Source: Papaver somniferum (lineage: Eukaryota > Streptophyta > Magnoliopsida > Ranunculales > Papaveraceae). Taken from it: DNA of 64,000 nucleotides. The stretch covers positions 89,608,149 through 89,672,148 of the forward strand of contig NC_039361.1 of assembly GCF_003573695.1 (NCBI RefSeq). Reading direction: 5' to 3'. Shown one piece after another: positions 34,933 through 47,338 of the stretch (positions are counted from its first letter, which is position 1; every line of letters starts with the position of its first letter). The notes below the pieces were generated by a model that was given only the letters and a program-made list of their open reading frames with translations, did not search any database and had not been told where the DNA came from. The translations under genes were made by a program, and so were the position numbers.

Positions 34933-37533
34933 TTACACGTTTTCTGATTGGGAGGGGTCGGAGGATTTGATCAGTGGAGCTGTGTTGTCATCTTGAGCCG
35001 CATCTGCGTCTAAAGATAACTTCTCATTCTTGTAAGGATACAGCAGGTAATGTTGGACCATGAAGAGAAGGTCGAAGAATATGGATACCTGCGCCAAAAA
35101 AACAATATCACCAGCGTGAAAAAATCGTTTATATTCCACACGATGTATTTGTAGTGCCATGTTTGAAATCAGGATAGTAAGATGTTCCAAATTTCATCAG
35201 AAATACATATTACTATATCTAAAACAACCCCATATACCTTACCCAGCAAAAGTTGGAGATATAAGTTTAAAGAAAGAAATAGACTTGACGAGCAAGTTGA
35301 ACGTAGAGAAAGAGAAACTCAATAACATACCAAAGAAAGCAGGGTCTTCCCTATGTTCCCGTAAAAGTTCACCCAAGAACCTGCATACAACAATAATTCA
35401 CAATTTAAAACATAAAATCGGGTGTGAAATTGAGCACTATTCTAAAATGGCACAATATCTAACCCTGGTCTATAGACTGTGTGGCCATTTGTGCATAGTT
35501 TGTCACTCCGCCAAGTAAATCAAGTAAAATGTTGCCGATGCTCCATCCACAGTGCTCTTTCTCGTGAAGTTCAGGATGGCCTAGATTTCATAACATAGTT
35601 TTGTGAATATCACACGTCTTGTTCCAGCCATAATTAGCAATTAGATAGAGAAAAAAGTTGTAAAACCTTTGGCAAATGATGTTACTGCCTGTTTTCTTTT
35701 CATTTTTCTGAAGTGATTGGGTGTGTCATCACTTACCCAACAAAAGCTCTTATAAAACATAAATTAGATAATACTTTGTTGCACATTTTACCTTAAAATA
35801 AAAACATAATAAAACATACTTTAATGCACGTTTTACACCTTGGATCAGTGTATGAAACAAATTGTAAATATGTGCAACTAAGAATCAAAATTATCAGTAT
35901 AGAGAAATATCTGAATACGAGTTTCTAGCAAATGGCAATACAAATATATACTTTTAGGGTAATATGAAAATGGCACAGAGAAGATTATGACTTGCAGATA
36001 GTAATAGAACAATAGATGTCCAATAAATACACCATGCTTGCAGAAGGAAATGAGAGGCAACTCTAACCTGGGGTATATATTTAATGACCGTCATGAAGAC
36101 TTGTATGGAGCTGCAAAAGGAGTAAGATCATATCAAGTATAAGTCAATCTAGCTGCAGAAAAAGTCAGTATAGAGATCACGGAACCAAAAGGTAAAAATT
36201 GCCAAAGAAGAAGAAGACTTCAAGGTTCTAACAGCTTCATACTTAATGAATAAAGCTATTTCAATGGACTGGGACAACTACTATACATCAAACTTATGTG
36301 CTCTGGTTGCACCAAAAGGCTACGAAGGGAGAAAATTAGAAAAACATATTCTTCTGATCTAATAAACGATTTTTTTCATTGCCATTGATATTGGACTAGT
36401 CTATCCTATCTTACTCGGTTCAAATGAAATGCTTTTAGCTATGAAATTAGGCTATCTTGTGACTTCCTATTCAACACCAAAATGTTATTTCATCAGCAAT
36501 ATTCAAATGAAAGCTTAACAAAGAGTATCTTGTAGCAAGAGAAGACTAACTTGAAAACTGTTACTAGCCATAGCCAAGATTGGCTTGGCCAAGCCATGAA
36601 CACACAAACTGCAGCAGAAACCCACACAACAGAACTAATTGCCAGACAAGTCCTCGAAATCTTTTGAGTTCCACGCTGTCCAGAAAAACAAAGCATAAGC
36701 AAGCTTGACATGAAGCTGAAGCTGTTCTGCTTACATCAATGGATCATAAAATTACTTACATCATAGATATAAACTTGGTACAATGTGAATGCTGTCAATA
36801 TAACAGCATGAGTCGAGAAAGCTACATCATTAGCAGCAACCGGAATCATCTGCACATACACCAAATTCGAGTCACAACTTCCCCTCTACCAAGTTTAAAT
36901 GATAAATATAACTTCAATACTACTATAGCACCTATACAACTTATATTACAATTTCCATTACACACCAAAAACTCGTGCCCCGGTGATACTTGCAATTTGA
37001 AAGTACTAATGTAAATGTTGTTTGTACTTGCGCACAGTATTTGACCATAATACTAAACCAGGCTGAGCAGTGAGCACTTCTAACCACCGCTGACCGAAGC
37101 CAGACACCAAATTTAAAGAAGAACAAACCCAAATTGAAAAAACAAGACAGACCTCTGCGAGTCCATATTTCTCACGGTATTGTCTCTGAACAACAGGACT
37201 AAAGTAGAGAGAAGCGTTGTAGATAAGATATGAGGAATGCTTTGTCAAATTCAGCACCACAAAATCGAAATTCAACCCCACAACACTTCACAAACACACA
37301 AATCCGAACAACCCATTACGTCAAGTTGAATACGAATTATCAAATCTTAAGCCATAAAAACCCATACTTCGAATTAAGATTTTTTAAGAATTTTTTTTTT
37401 TGAAAAAATCGTACCTCTTTCTTCTGAAATTGAGAATAACTTGTGGGTAGAAACTAAACGACCATGAGAAGAAAGCAATCCAACCTAATACTTCATAAGT
37501 TATTTCTAGAGGGATTGAATTCCATGTCGCCAT
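34933..37533 (-). CDS. Cystinosin homolog (PQ-loop lysosomal/vacuolar cystine-H+ symporter), frameshift in exon 6
   Basis: Eight exons with GT-AG borders: 37415-37533, 37153-37285, 36760-36849, 36551-36675, 36068-36110, 35464-35580, 35331-35380 and 34933-35088. The start ATG encodes MATWNSIPLEITYEVLGW; the total is about 277 residues, close to plant cystinosins (about 270). PQ-loop 1 is FYPQVILNFRRKSVVGLNFD; PQ-loop 2 is YIPQ|AILNFTRKSTV. ISSVVWVSAAVCVFMAWPS and SIFFDLLFMVQHYLLYPY are transmembrane segments; the aspartate in IFFD aligns with human cystinosin Asp305, the proton-coupling residue. The family exports cystine from lysosomes/vacuoles with protons through seven membrane helices. Exon 6 is 117 bases, but 118 are needed. 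The motif STVGWSIGN requires GTGGGATGG, whereas GTGGATGG is present (near 35547), giving a stop about 15 codons later. The remaining exons are well conserved, so either an assembly error or a recent null allele is possible. Confidence 0.93.
35547..35549 (-). other. One-base deletion in exon 6 of the cystinosin homolog
   Basis: On the plus strand CTCCATCCAC should be CTCCATCCCAC to keep the frame between RKSTV and WSIGNILLDLLGG. Exon phases before (0) and after (1) independently require one more base. As written, translation runs through DGASATFYLIYLAE and stops. Confidence 0.85.
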
Positions 37534-37637
37534 CTCTCTCTCTCTTCTGAGTTGGGAGTCTCCTTGAACAAAGCAAGGGATTCAGTTGGACGTGGGAATT
37601 GTTAGGTGTATCTCAGCAGTACGTAGCGGTTGGATTC

Positions 37638-37777
37638 GATTATTCTCCAATGGCTAAGGAAGGTCCACCAGAGACCGGAGTGGTGAGCTTCACATGTGAC
37701 GTTGTTGAAAGACATTTTTTTAACATACACAACAACTAACTTTCCTAAAAATAAGGAAGAAATCCACTTTTTTTTTT
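37638..37777. repeat. Short duplicated segment upstream of the cystinosin gene (copy A)
   Basis: GATTATTCTCCAATGGCTAAGGAAGGTCCAC and the following AGCTTCACATGTG, CAACTAACTTTCC and AAAATAAGGAAGAAAT phrases recur as copy B, which is split between 37921-37942 and 49126-49320 by the chromovirus. Copy A lies about 100 bases upstream of the start codon and may overlap the promoter or 5' UTR. Confidence 0.8.
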
Positions 37778-37920
37778 ATTCCTCTGTGATCGTGTTATCC
37801 CGCACGGTCGCGCAGTTAGGATTTATGAGCTAGCAACCTGATGACCGTTCGATAAGCTGAAATCTATTTATTTTGTTTTTCTGTTTTAAAGTTACGACAA
37901 CTGTGACAAATATACTTTTT

Positions 37921-37942
37921 CAATTATTGTCCAATAGCCAAG
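37921..37942. repeat. Left part of duplicated segment, copy B, up to the chromovirus
   Basis: CAATTATTGTCCAATAGCCAAG matches GATTATTCTCCAATGGCTAAG of copy A and ends in the left target duplication CCAAG (37938-37942) of the chromovirus. Confidence 0.75.
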
Positions 37943-38808
37943 TGGTACAGGTTCGCACAACCCAAATGCAACAGCCAACCTTGATAATGGTACTATGCTC
38001 CACAGCACAGTTCAACCAACTCGTCTTTAGCCAATTTTTTTACTTTTTGGACAAAACTTTATTCAGCACATACTAAACAGAAGTTCTATTCACGATATTT
38101 TCAAGCCAACAAACCAGCACATACACACCGCTCGATGCATAAAACAATAAGCCAAAACAAAGGGACAAATGCACCAACAGAACTTAGTTTAATCTTGGCC
38201 GAAGCCTTATTACTACTGCACACTTAGGGTTACACAACTCTTCTTGTTCCGGATACCCAATCCCTTCACAAGATCAGGCATATATAGCCTTATAAAACTA
38301 TATACAAGTAACTGTCAGGCAGTTACAAATTTACTTTACACAAGGCAGTTGGCCAACTGTGCAAACTTGCCTAACTCCTTTCCTAAAGCCAACCAAAAAG
38401 TTACTAGGCTTAGAAATGCATAAAACAAACATTCTTTGCGTGTAACCAACTTATAAACGTCAAAGCCATGTACCCGACACATGTCATCCAGCCTTGTTGC
38501 GCAATGGTAGCTTTGACCAGCCAAAACAAAGCAATCATTGTTGAGCATCATTCTTACAATGATACAAGTGTGCTAATGCAAGTTTTGCTTCATGCCCGCA
38601 TGCCACATGCATACACGTTATATGCCAAACTCACTTGGCACCTCTTGATGCTAATCTCGTATCTTTGGCCATGTCCAAACCGTGTTTCGCCCATGCCTTT
38701 TCCTAGTTGCAACTCTGAATGCGCCACCGCATTTCTGGCATATGCCATGTTGCCAATAATACACAACTGTTGCGCATTATTTCTAGGTCACTTGACCAAC
38801 CGGTCATA
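37943..38808 (-). repeat. Chromovirus 3' LTR (866 bp)
   Basis: It aligns along its whole length with 42607-42958 plus 48627-49125. On the minus strand it starts TATGACCGG right after the polypurine tract GGTGGGGGAGGTC and ends CCTGTACCA. A TATA-like GCTATATATGCC on the minus strand lies at about 38278-38289. Confidence 0.9.
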
Positions 38809-38970
38809 GACCTCCCCCACCAGCTGAAATCGACGCCCTCGTCGATTCTTTTTGTTGTAGGTAAGCCTGAATTTGTTCTTCAAATTTCCACAATGTAGTG
38901 TCCTTCTCCCAAGAAACTTCTAAGTCTGGAAAACCATGCCATTTTATCAAATAATAAGTTCTCTTATTCT
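38804..38970 (-). pseudogene. Chromodomain at the C-terminus of chromovirus integrase
   Basis: Minus-strand RTYYLIKWHGFPDLEVSWEK matches the core of a chromodomain (Y-L-I/V-K-W-x-G ... TWE), followed by WKFEEQIQAYLQQKE. The frame ends in SAGGGGL and a TGA at 38804-38806, just inside the LTR, so the polypurine tract is translated. Chromodomains of this class direct integration to particular chromatin; here the protein is broken upstream. Confidence 0.85.
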
Positions 38971-39200
38971 TCTTGCTTTGACCCTCAACTCAATCATCAA
39001 GTAGCCTCAACTTGCTTGTCGAATTGTGATCTGATTACTGGTGGTGCATGCTTCGCTTGTTGTCTCGAAGTGTCCAAAAAATCAGGATGATACTTTTTCA
39101 AGAAGCTGACATGAAAAGCGGGGTGCACATTCAATCGTTCCGAAAAAACGAGTCTCTAAGCTACCTTACCAACTCTTTTCATCACTTCAAAATGACCATC

Positions 39201-42138
39201 TTATCTTGGAATTAGGCCTCTATACACTGTCTTGCTATAAATCTTCTTCCAAATTTGGGGCGTTAGCTTCAACAACACCATATCACCCACCTCAAATTCC
39301 ACATCTCTACGACGTAAATCAACATATTTTTTCATCATTCTCTGTGCCTTGGATAAACTATCACGCGCTTGCTCAGTCATCTCCATTTTAGACCTTGTAT
39401 AATGATATGTTGTTGGACGAGAGCCTTGTTTCTTAGCCTTTGGCACCTCATGATGGGTTATGGTTGTTGTCCTGTTGCCATCTCAAAAGGACTCAACTCC
39501 GTTGATGAACTCTTATGCAAATTGTAACAAAATTGAGTTGTATCTATCAACGCCACCCAATTTCCCTGGCTTGTCGTCACATCATGACGCAAGTACTCTT
39601 CTAACAATGCATTTATCCTTACTGTCTGACCATCGGTTTAGGGTGATTTCTAGTAGAAAACTTTAGTTCAAATCCAAGCAATCCGAACAAGGCAGTCCAA
39701 AATATGCCTATAAACCGTGAGTCTCTATCACTCACAATATCTTGAGGAAGTCCCCAATACTTCACTACATTCTTGAAGAATAGATCCGCTGCAACGTCTG
39801 CATTACAAGAATGGGGTCGGGAAATGAATGTAACATAATTCGAAAAGCGATTAATGACGACCATTATCGAGCTAAATCCTTGCACCTTCGGAAACCCATT
39901 GATAAAGTCCATCGACAAGCACTTCCATGGCTTGTATGGAATTGATGAAGGCTGTCGCAATCCTGCTACACTTCTCCTTTATGTCTTATCCAGTTAACAC
40001 ACTAAGCATGTCTTCACATACAACTAAACATCTTCTTCCATCTTAGGCCAATAATAGGAAAAAGCTATCAAAACATGCGTATGTTCCATGCCTGGATGAC
40101 CAGCCCAAATGGAATCATGCGTCTCTTGCAAGAGTTCCCTTCTCAATCCACCTGAATTGGTGGTACATAAATTCTTCCTCCTTTGGCATAGGTGACTCCA
40201 TCATATATCCAATATCGATCCCACAGATCTACTTAGTTAGGCGCACACATTCCTGATCGTTGGTCGTCTCTTCTTTGATTTGAGGCAACGACTCTACCTC
40301 AATCGTGGTCAGTGCTGCAACATATTCTGCCACTAACTTTCTGCTTAACACATTTGGTATATAATTAAGCCTTCCTGGATTATGCTCGAACTTGTAGTCG
40401 TACTCGCTCAAAAAGCAAGCCACCTTGCTTGTTTTGGCGAAAGTTTTTTCTGGCTGGAAAAGAACGTAATGGCCACATTATCCATCCTTATGATGAAATA
40501 AGTTCCCAACAGATAATGGAGTCATGTTCTTAAACAATAAATCATTGCCAACATCTATTTCTCATGCAAAGTGTATCTCCATTCAACATCGTTAAGCTTA
40601 CGACTCTCTTAAGCTACCAGATGGGAATCTTGCACTAAGACTCCCCCCAGAGCCCTGTCTGAAGCATCAATTTGCACTTAAAATTGTATATTGGAGCTAG
40701 GCAAGTGAAGAACTGCATCTGTCGAGACCGCTTCCTTTAATGCATCGAATGACCGATGATACTCGTCAGTCCATGCCCATGATTTTTCCTTCCTCAAAAA
40801 ATCTGTCAAGAGGCTACTTTCTTTGAATAGCCAAATATAAAGCGTCGGTAATAGTTAGACAAACCCAAGAAAGAACGAAGCTATCCTAGCTTCTTTGGCT
40901 CAGGCCAATCCATAACGGCCTTTACCTTTTTATGGTCCATATGCACGCACCTTGCTATATTACATGGCCAAGGAAACTTATTGTGGTCTGGGAAAACTCA
41001 CACTTTTCCTTCTTCAATACAAAGTCGCCTCTTTAAGTTTTGCAAACACTTTGCGAAGATGCATCGCATGCTCTTACAAAGTCTCACTGTAAATAACTAT
41101 GTCGTATACTACTACAAAGTGGTCAATATACTCAGCAAACACATCATTCATCAGGTTGCAAAAAGTTGCAGGAGCATTCGTCAAGCCGGATGGCATTACA
41201 TGGTACTCATACGAGCCATACCTAGTTACCATTGCATTCTTTGGTTAATCTCCTTCTGATATGCGCACTTGGTAGTAACCTGGGCGCAAATCCAACTTGG
41301 TGAAGAACTTGGCCTTGGCTAATCTGTCAAACAAGTAAGCCACTAGCGGAATTGGGTACTTATTCTTTATAGTTAGCTTATTAAAATCCTTGTAGTCTAC
41401 ACACATACAAAGCGAGCCATCTTGATTCTTTTGGAACAGAACCGGAGCACCAAATGGAGCTTTAGACGGTTGTATATAGCCTGCTTCCAACAGTTCAGAA
41501 ACCTGCTTGCGCATTTCCTCGAGTTCTAATGGTGACATACGATATGGTGCTTGTGCAGGCGTCCTTTCCCCTGGCACCAACTCAATATGATCGATCCTAC
41601 GCTGTGGTGGTAGCGAATTAGGCAGTTCTATAGGCATTGTGTCTGCAAACTCTTCTAAAACCTCAGTTATACCTTCTTCAACTTCTACTACCATTCCTGG
41701 TTTGATCTCAACCAACACGCCTAGGAAAGTAGTCAAGCCTTTATGTAGACCTTCTTTCAGCTGAATCGCAGACAAACATGGCTTAAATGTCTTGTCTGGT
41801 TCATCACTTTGTCCCACCCTTGGGATAAAACATGGGTATTGAGGGTGCTGAACCAATATCCCATCTCGATGAGGCAATAGCGACGCCTTCGCCTTGCAAA
41901 AGAAATCCATGCCCAATATCAGCTCATAATCAACCATGACCATCCCTAGAAAATATAGTTTTCCTTTCCATTCTCCAACTTGAACATCTGCATTACGAAC
42001 TTTCACTCGACTGGTTTGTGGTTCTGAGTTAACAGCTTTGATGGTACTAGTCGCGCTAGTAACTGTTAAATTCAATGTCAAGCCAACATCTGGATGAATA
42101 AAGGACTTGGTAGCACAGGTATCAACCCTAATACCCAT
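39201..42138 (-). pseudogene. Chromovirus pol: protease, RT, RNase H, integrase
   Basis: From 42138 leftward: a retropepsin-like segment (RVDTCATKSFIHPDVG, where DTCA replaces the usual DTGA; YELILGMDFF), and RT (RIDHIELVPGERTPAQAPYR, PSKAPFGAPVLF, KLDLRPGYYQVRI). At about 41100 the RT active site reads [10 protein letters not shown] where YxDDIVIYS is expected, i.e. a loss of two codons. RNase H remains at 40229-40423 (FLSEYDYKFEHNPGRLNYI). The integrase core is at 39619-39960 (MDFINGFPKV, VVINRFSNYVTF, IVSDRDSRF) and its C-terminal part at 39201-39446 (LRRRDVEFEVGDMVLLKL). Multiple stops and frameshifts separate these blocks. Confidence 0.92.
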
Positions 42139-42590
42139 TCTCTATTGGTCTTCACATCAATGTACATCATTCCAGAAGACATTTTCTTCTTGGTGTGTGC
42201 TTTTCTTCCTAACAAACGAATGATGTTGCAATGTTGGCCCATGCCAACATCATGCTAAGCCTTCCTAGCATCGTGTTGTTTCTCATGAGCACTTGCAGCG
42301 TCTCCGGTACCCTTAGTGTAGTTTTGATATGTAGAACAACTCGTTTCACTCTCATCAAGTTGTTCCGAAGACATCCTTCGTGTCTGATTATTGCTTATAG
42401 TTTCTTGGATATACGGTTCACATACCTTTAATGCTAACCTTTGTCCTGATCTTCGCCCCACCCTTTCTATTCCTTGTATTCTCTGTGTGGATCCTTCACT
42501 TCAAATACAATTCACGGCCAACTTCAAGAACAACAACAAACTCAATCAACCTTCTATAATCCAACGTGAACAGAGAGACCCTTAAGCAGG

Positions 42591-42605
42591 GCTCTGATAC
42601 CCTAA
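42591..42605 (-). other. Chromovirus primer-binding site (tRNA-Met type)
   Basis: On the minus strand, directly inside the 5' LTR end, the sequence contains GGTATCAGAGCCC, matching the plant initiator tRNA-Met primer-binding sequence with one altered first base. Confidence 0.8.
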
Positions 42606-42606
42606 T

Positions 42607-42958
42607 TGTCACAGGTTCTCACACCCCAAATGCACAGCCAACCTTGACAATGACACTATGCTCCACATCACAGTTCATCCAACTCGTCCTTAGCCAATTT
42701 CTTCACTTCTTGGCCAAAACTCTATTCCGCCCATACTAAACATAGGTTCTATTCACAACCTTTTCAAGCCAACAAACCAGCGGACACACTCTGCTTGATG
42801 CACAAAACAATAAGAGAAAACAAAGAGAAAAATGCACCAACAGAACTTAGTTTAATCTTGGCCGAAGCCTTATTATTACTTCACACTTAGGGTTACACAA
42901 CTCTTCTTGTTCCGGATACCCAATCCCTTCACAAGATCAGGCTTATATAGCCTTACAA
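42607..42958 (-). repeat. Chromovirus 5' LTR, inner part (split by LINE)
   Basis: It aligns with 37943-38300 of the 3' LTR. It is interrupted at GCCTTACAA by the T-run that is the poly(A) tail of a minus-strand LINE. Confidence 0.88.
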
Positions 42959-43075
42959 TTTTTTTTTTCTGAATCACACTTTTATTAATTTGCAAAAAAA
43001 AAGAGTTTTAAAAGATTACAAGGAAGAAAATAATATACAAATCAGCCAATTACATAGGCTATGTACTAGACAAAG

Positions 43076-46000
43076 TTAACATATTCTATAATATTCCACA
43101 TTTGGTTGCTCTACTCTTGCTAGAAAATTAGGTCTTCCATAATAGACTTGTCTTTGCCTTGCTTCCAATCTAGCACCTTTCTTTGCTGATGTGTCTGCTG
43201 CAAAGATTGTTTCCATGTAGCTGTGTAAGAATTTGATAGACTGAATGTGTCTCATTGCCTTCTGCCATCTCATTTTCACAAACCAGGGCATCTTGTTGTT
43301 TTTAAATTCAGTTATGACTGTTTTGGAATCTGAATTTAGGATTACATTTTGCACCTCCCATTCAATAACCAACTCCACTGCACTTATGACTGTATACACT
43401 ATTGCTATGTAATTTGTAGCAATACCAATTCCACTAGTTATAACTCCCAACACTTGACTCAAATGATCTCTAATCACTACACCAAAACAACAAATCCTGG
43501 GTTTCCAATTGATGCACCATCACAGCAAACACATGATAAAACCAGGACAAGGTGGACTCCAGAAACAAGTTTTAATACTTTGAAATTTCACTTTTCTTGG
43601 CTCAAGTTTAAAGTACAGGATTACCTGATTATCAATGTCAGAATTCCACTTGTTGCTTTTGATTCTGAGGCTTCCCTCATAAATTGTTTTTTTTTTTTCG
43701 CCTTGAAGCTTTGAATATTTGGCTTTATCTTCTCAAACCACAACTTGTTTTTCTGGAACCAGAGATCTTTTAAAATTGCACATGCTGCTATAATCCAACA
43801 TTCTTTGATGAAATGACTTTAATCTTTTGTACTGCTCCACACATCTTCAAAGGATTTTGGAATTTTAAAGTTGAACACAGAGCACATCCAACGCCAAATC
43901 TGCTTACTGAACTTACAGTCCCATAAAAAATGATGCATATTGTCTTGCTCTTCTTCACAAATGCAACACCTGGAAGCTAATTCAAAAATGCCTTTCTACC
44001 ATTACAGAGTCATCAACTTACACTCCTTGGATCATTTTCCATATGTTGCTTGCTATAGAAGGATGTAAAAATGAATTCCAAATCTTTTTGTAGCATTGCA
44101 AAGGTTGTTCTTTATTTCTTATTAAATTAATTGCAGAAGAAGTAGTGAAATTACCTTTGATTTCTCCTTTCCATATTAAACTATCATCACCAACACCAAT
44201 TTAAGGTAGAGTGTAATGTGCAAGAATTTTTTTAACTCCTCAGGTAAATTCCATTTTCCTTCTAGAATTAAGTGTGAAACTTTTAGGTTGATATGCTCCT
44301 TAACATACTCAGTGAATCCAACCTCTTCAATTATAGGAACGTTGCTTAGCCATGGATCAAACCAGAAAGATATCTTATGTCCCTTTCCAAGACACTATCT
44401 TATGTTTTCTTTCAAGTGATTCCAAGCCTATTTCAGTCCTGGCCAAATAGATGAAAGTTGCCAGTTGCTCTTCCATTGATGCTGTTTGTCTTGAAATTTA
44501 GCCTTAATAAATAGGGCACATTCAGCTTCTGAATTTATTACCCTCCATAGAATTTTCATGAGTAGTGCTTTATTGAGAACTTCCAATCTTTGTAAGCCAA
44601 GACCCCCTTCACTGTAAGGAGAACACACCTTCTTCCATGAGAGAGTCTTATATTTTCTAATATCACCATCTCCAGACCACAAAAAAATTCTGATAATTTT
44701 TTCACATATTTTTATCACTGATTTTGGCCATTTATAAATTGACATGTAAATTGGAACTCTGCAAAGAACTGACTTAATCAGGACAAGTCTATTATTAAAA
44801 GAAAGTAGTTTGCCTTTCCATCTAGCCAACTTCTTTTGCATCATCTCCACCATAGGCCAAACTGTTGCAATTTTTATTTTGCCAGAATGTAAGATGACTC
44901 TCAAATATTTGTCAGGTAAACAACTCACTTCCATTTGCATCATTTCTTTAATTTGCATCATTCTTGGTGTTGTTGTTCCATCTAAAAACAATTTACTTTT
45001 GCTTTTGTTTATCACTTGACCTGAACTGTCCTGATATTCTTCTAACAGTTTCATCAGATTTTGAATACTCTTTTTGCTCCATTGCAGAAGATAAATACAT
45101 CATCTGCAACATATGATAAGGATGAATTCCATTCCTTATTACCATTTGACTTATCTTACCCTTCATGACCAACTTTGTGATATTTCTACTAAGAACATCT
45201 TCCATCAAAACAAAAAGTGTTGGAGATAGAGGGTCTCCTTGTCTGAACCCTCTACCCACTGAAAAGAAACCATTTGGTCCTCCATTTATCATGACTGAAA
45301 TTCTTGCAGACTCAAAAACAATGCCTAGCCATTCACACCATGTATCTGAGAATCCATACTTTTTTAGAACTTGAAAAAGAAACTTCCAGCTCACATAATC
45401 ATAAGCTTGAGATATATCCAGCTTGAGACTAATATTGCCATTTTTTCTTTTCTTTTTCATTTCGTTGACCATTTCAGAAGCTAAAATAATTTGATTTTGT
45501 ACGTTTCTTCCTTTGATGTATGCTGCTTGTTGTGGAGAAATTAGCTTATGCATGAAACTTGACATTCTTGATGTAATGATTTTTGTAAAGATTTTGAAGC
45601 TTACATTGCTTAGACCAATTGGCCTATATTGCTGAGGAGATCTTGCACCTTCAACTTTTAGAAGCAGCACAAGGAAATTAGAGTTGAAACCTTCTGGAAT
45701 AAATCTTCTTTTCCAGCAAAATTGAACTGCACTGACCACATCATCTTGAATTATCTTCCAACATGCCCTGTAAAAGCTACCTGAAAAGCCATATGGACCT
45801 GGAGAGCTATCTGGATCCATTTCCAATATAATTTGTTTAATTGATTTCATAGATGGGACAACATACAACATAGCTTGATCATCTGTTGTTATTAAATTTG
45901 GAATTACTTCAAGCAATGCTTCTGAAATATTTACTTCCTTGAACTTGAATTTTTCTTCAAATTTTTTTATAAGCACTCCTACTATTTTACCTTGATCTGT

Positions 46001-46135
46001 AATGCTTTCATTGCTACTATTCTCCAGTTCACAGATTGAGTTTCTTGCTTGCCTTACTTTGAGCTTAGTATGAAAGAAATTAGTGTTTGTTGACCCTTCT
46101 TTAACCCATTTGGTTCTAGCTTTAAGTTTAAGCAT
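43076..46135 (-). pseudogene. LINE ORF2: reverse transcriptase to RNase H
   Basis: The frame at 44993-46135 carries NTNFFHTKLKVRQ, MDPDSSPGPYGFSGSFYRAC, QYRPIGLSNVSFKIFTKI, QQAAYIKGRNVQNQI, LKLDISQAYDYVSWKF and GRGFRQGDPLSPTLFVL. Just after that the catalytic box is reached out of frame: VADDVFIF can be read in the next frame, so one frameshift falls right at the active site. The frame at 44428-45054 continues with VINKSKSKLFL, KLARWKGKLLSFNNRLVLIK and IIRIFLWSGDG. RNase H is at 43076-43477 (VILNSDSKTVITEFKNN, AADTSAKKGAR). Between 43500 and 44400 the zf-RVT region is degenerate. Confidence 0.92.
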
Positions 46136-46370
46136 TGTACTTAACTAAACTTCTTTTGAATTTAACTTATTTGCTTTTACTAAGTTGTCCAATAACTCCT
46201 CATTAAATGGATTGTCATCAGATAACTTCATTGCTTCTTGAACTTCTTTTGTAGCTTCCTTGATTTGTTCATTTACCTTTCCAAACACTTTCCAGTTCCA
46301 TTCCACTAACACCTTTTTTTAACTTTTTTAGTTTGCACTGGAACACAAAAGTTGGATCCCCTTCTACCTT

Positions 46371-47100
46371 TTAAGACCAACACTTAGTAACAACTTCCAT
46401 AAAGTTAGGATGATCAATCCAAAATTTTTGAAACTTGTGTGGGACATTTTTTGGTTTAGGACGGCTTACACAACCACCTAAAAGAGGAGAATGATCAGAA
46501 GCTATTCTCAAACCAACTTTATAACTCCAGCCAGCATGCTTTTGAATCCACAAATTATTAATTACTGCCCTGTCAAGATTGCATAAAATTCTTTTAGCAC
46601 CATGTTGACAGTTAGACCAGCTATATTTACAACCAGATGTTGAAGCTTGCTGTAATTCACATTTGTCCAGACAATTATTGAATTCAAGCATATTACTTGT
46701 ATTAGGAGCTCTCCCTCCAGATTTTTCTTCTGCAGTTAGGAATGCATTAAAATCACCAATATCCAACCAAGGAAGATTGAACCCACTTATTACCTCCATC
46801 CCAGACCATAAATTTCTTCTTTGCACTGCACCAACATGAGCATGAACTCCAGATACCAGATTGCCTCCAATGTTTACTGTGATCATTTGAGTTGACATTG
46901 AAACCACAGTTGGTGTAGGAAGATGTTTACTCCAAAATAACCAAATGTTTCCTTTCTTATTCAACAGTGAATTATGAATTACCATGTTCTGCATCCCAGG
47001 TAAATTCAACTTATTGCAAAATGTCGCATTGCAACTTATTTTAGGTTCTGCTATAAAAACTACTGAAGGTTGAAATTGATTTATTAAAGACCTTAATTTC
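46371..47100 (-). pseudogene. LINE ORF2: endonuclease domain
   Basis: NMVIHNSLLNKKGNIWLFWS, LVSGVHAHVGAVQRRNLW, LPWLDIGDFNAFLTAEEKSG (GDFN catalytic motif), CKYSWSNCQHGAKRILCNLD and IASDHSPLLGG (SDH motif) are the successive signatures of the L1 endonuclease. The N-terminal part is lost in stops near 47100, and the link to the RT frame (46135-46371) is also broken. Confidence 0.92.
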
Positions 47101-47338
47101 TATTGAGCCCTAGGTCTTCTCAGGCCCCTGAGGTTCCAGAATAATACTCTCATTGTAAGGATTGGAGGTCCCTAGTACCCCCTTTTCCTTGATTCTTCCT
47201 GAAATTATATTTGTTGTTAACTTGCTGAGCTTTTACCTTAGTTGGAGCTTCCTTTTGCTGCATTACTGGAGTTGGCTTTTTACCTGAAGTTGAAGGTTTT
47301 TGAATTATTTTTGACCAAGTTGTTGTTGGAATCCTTTC

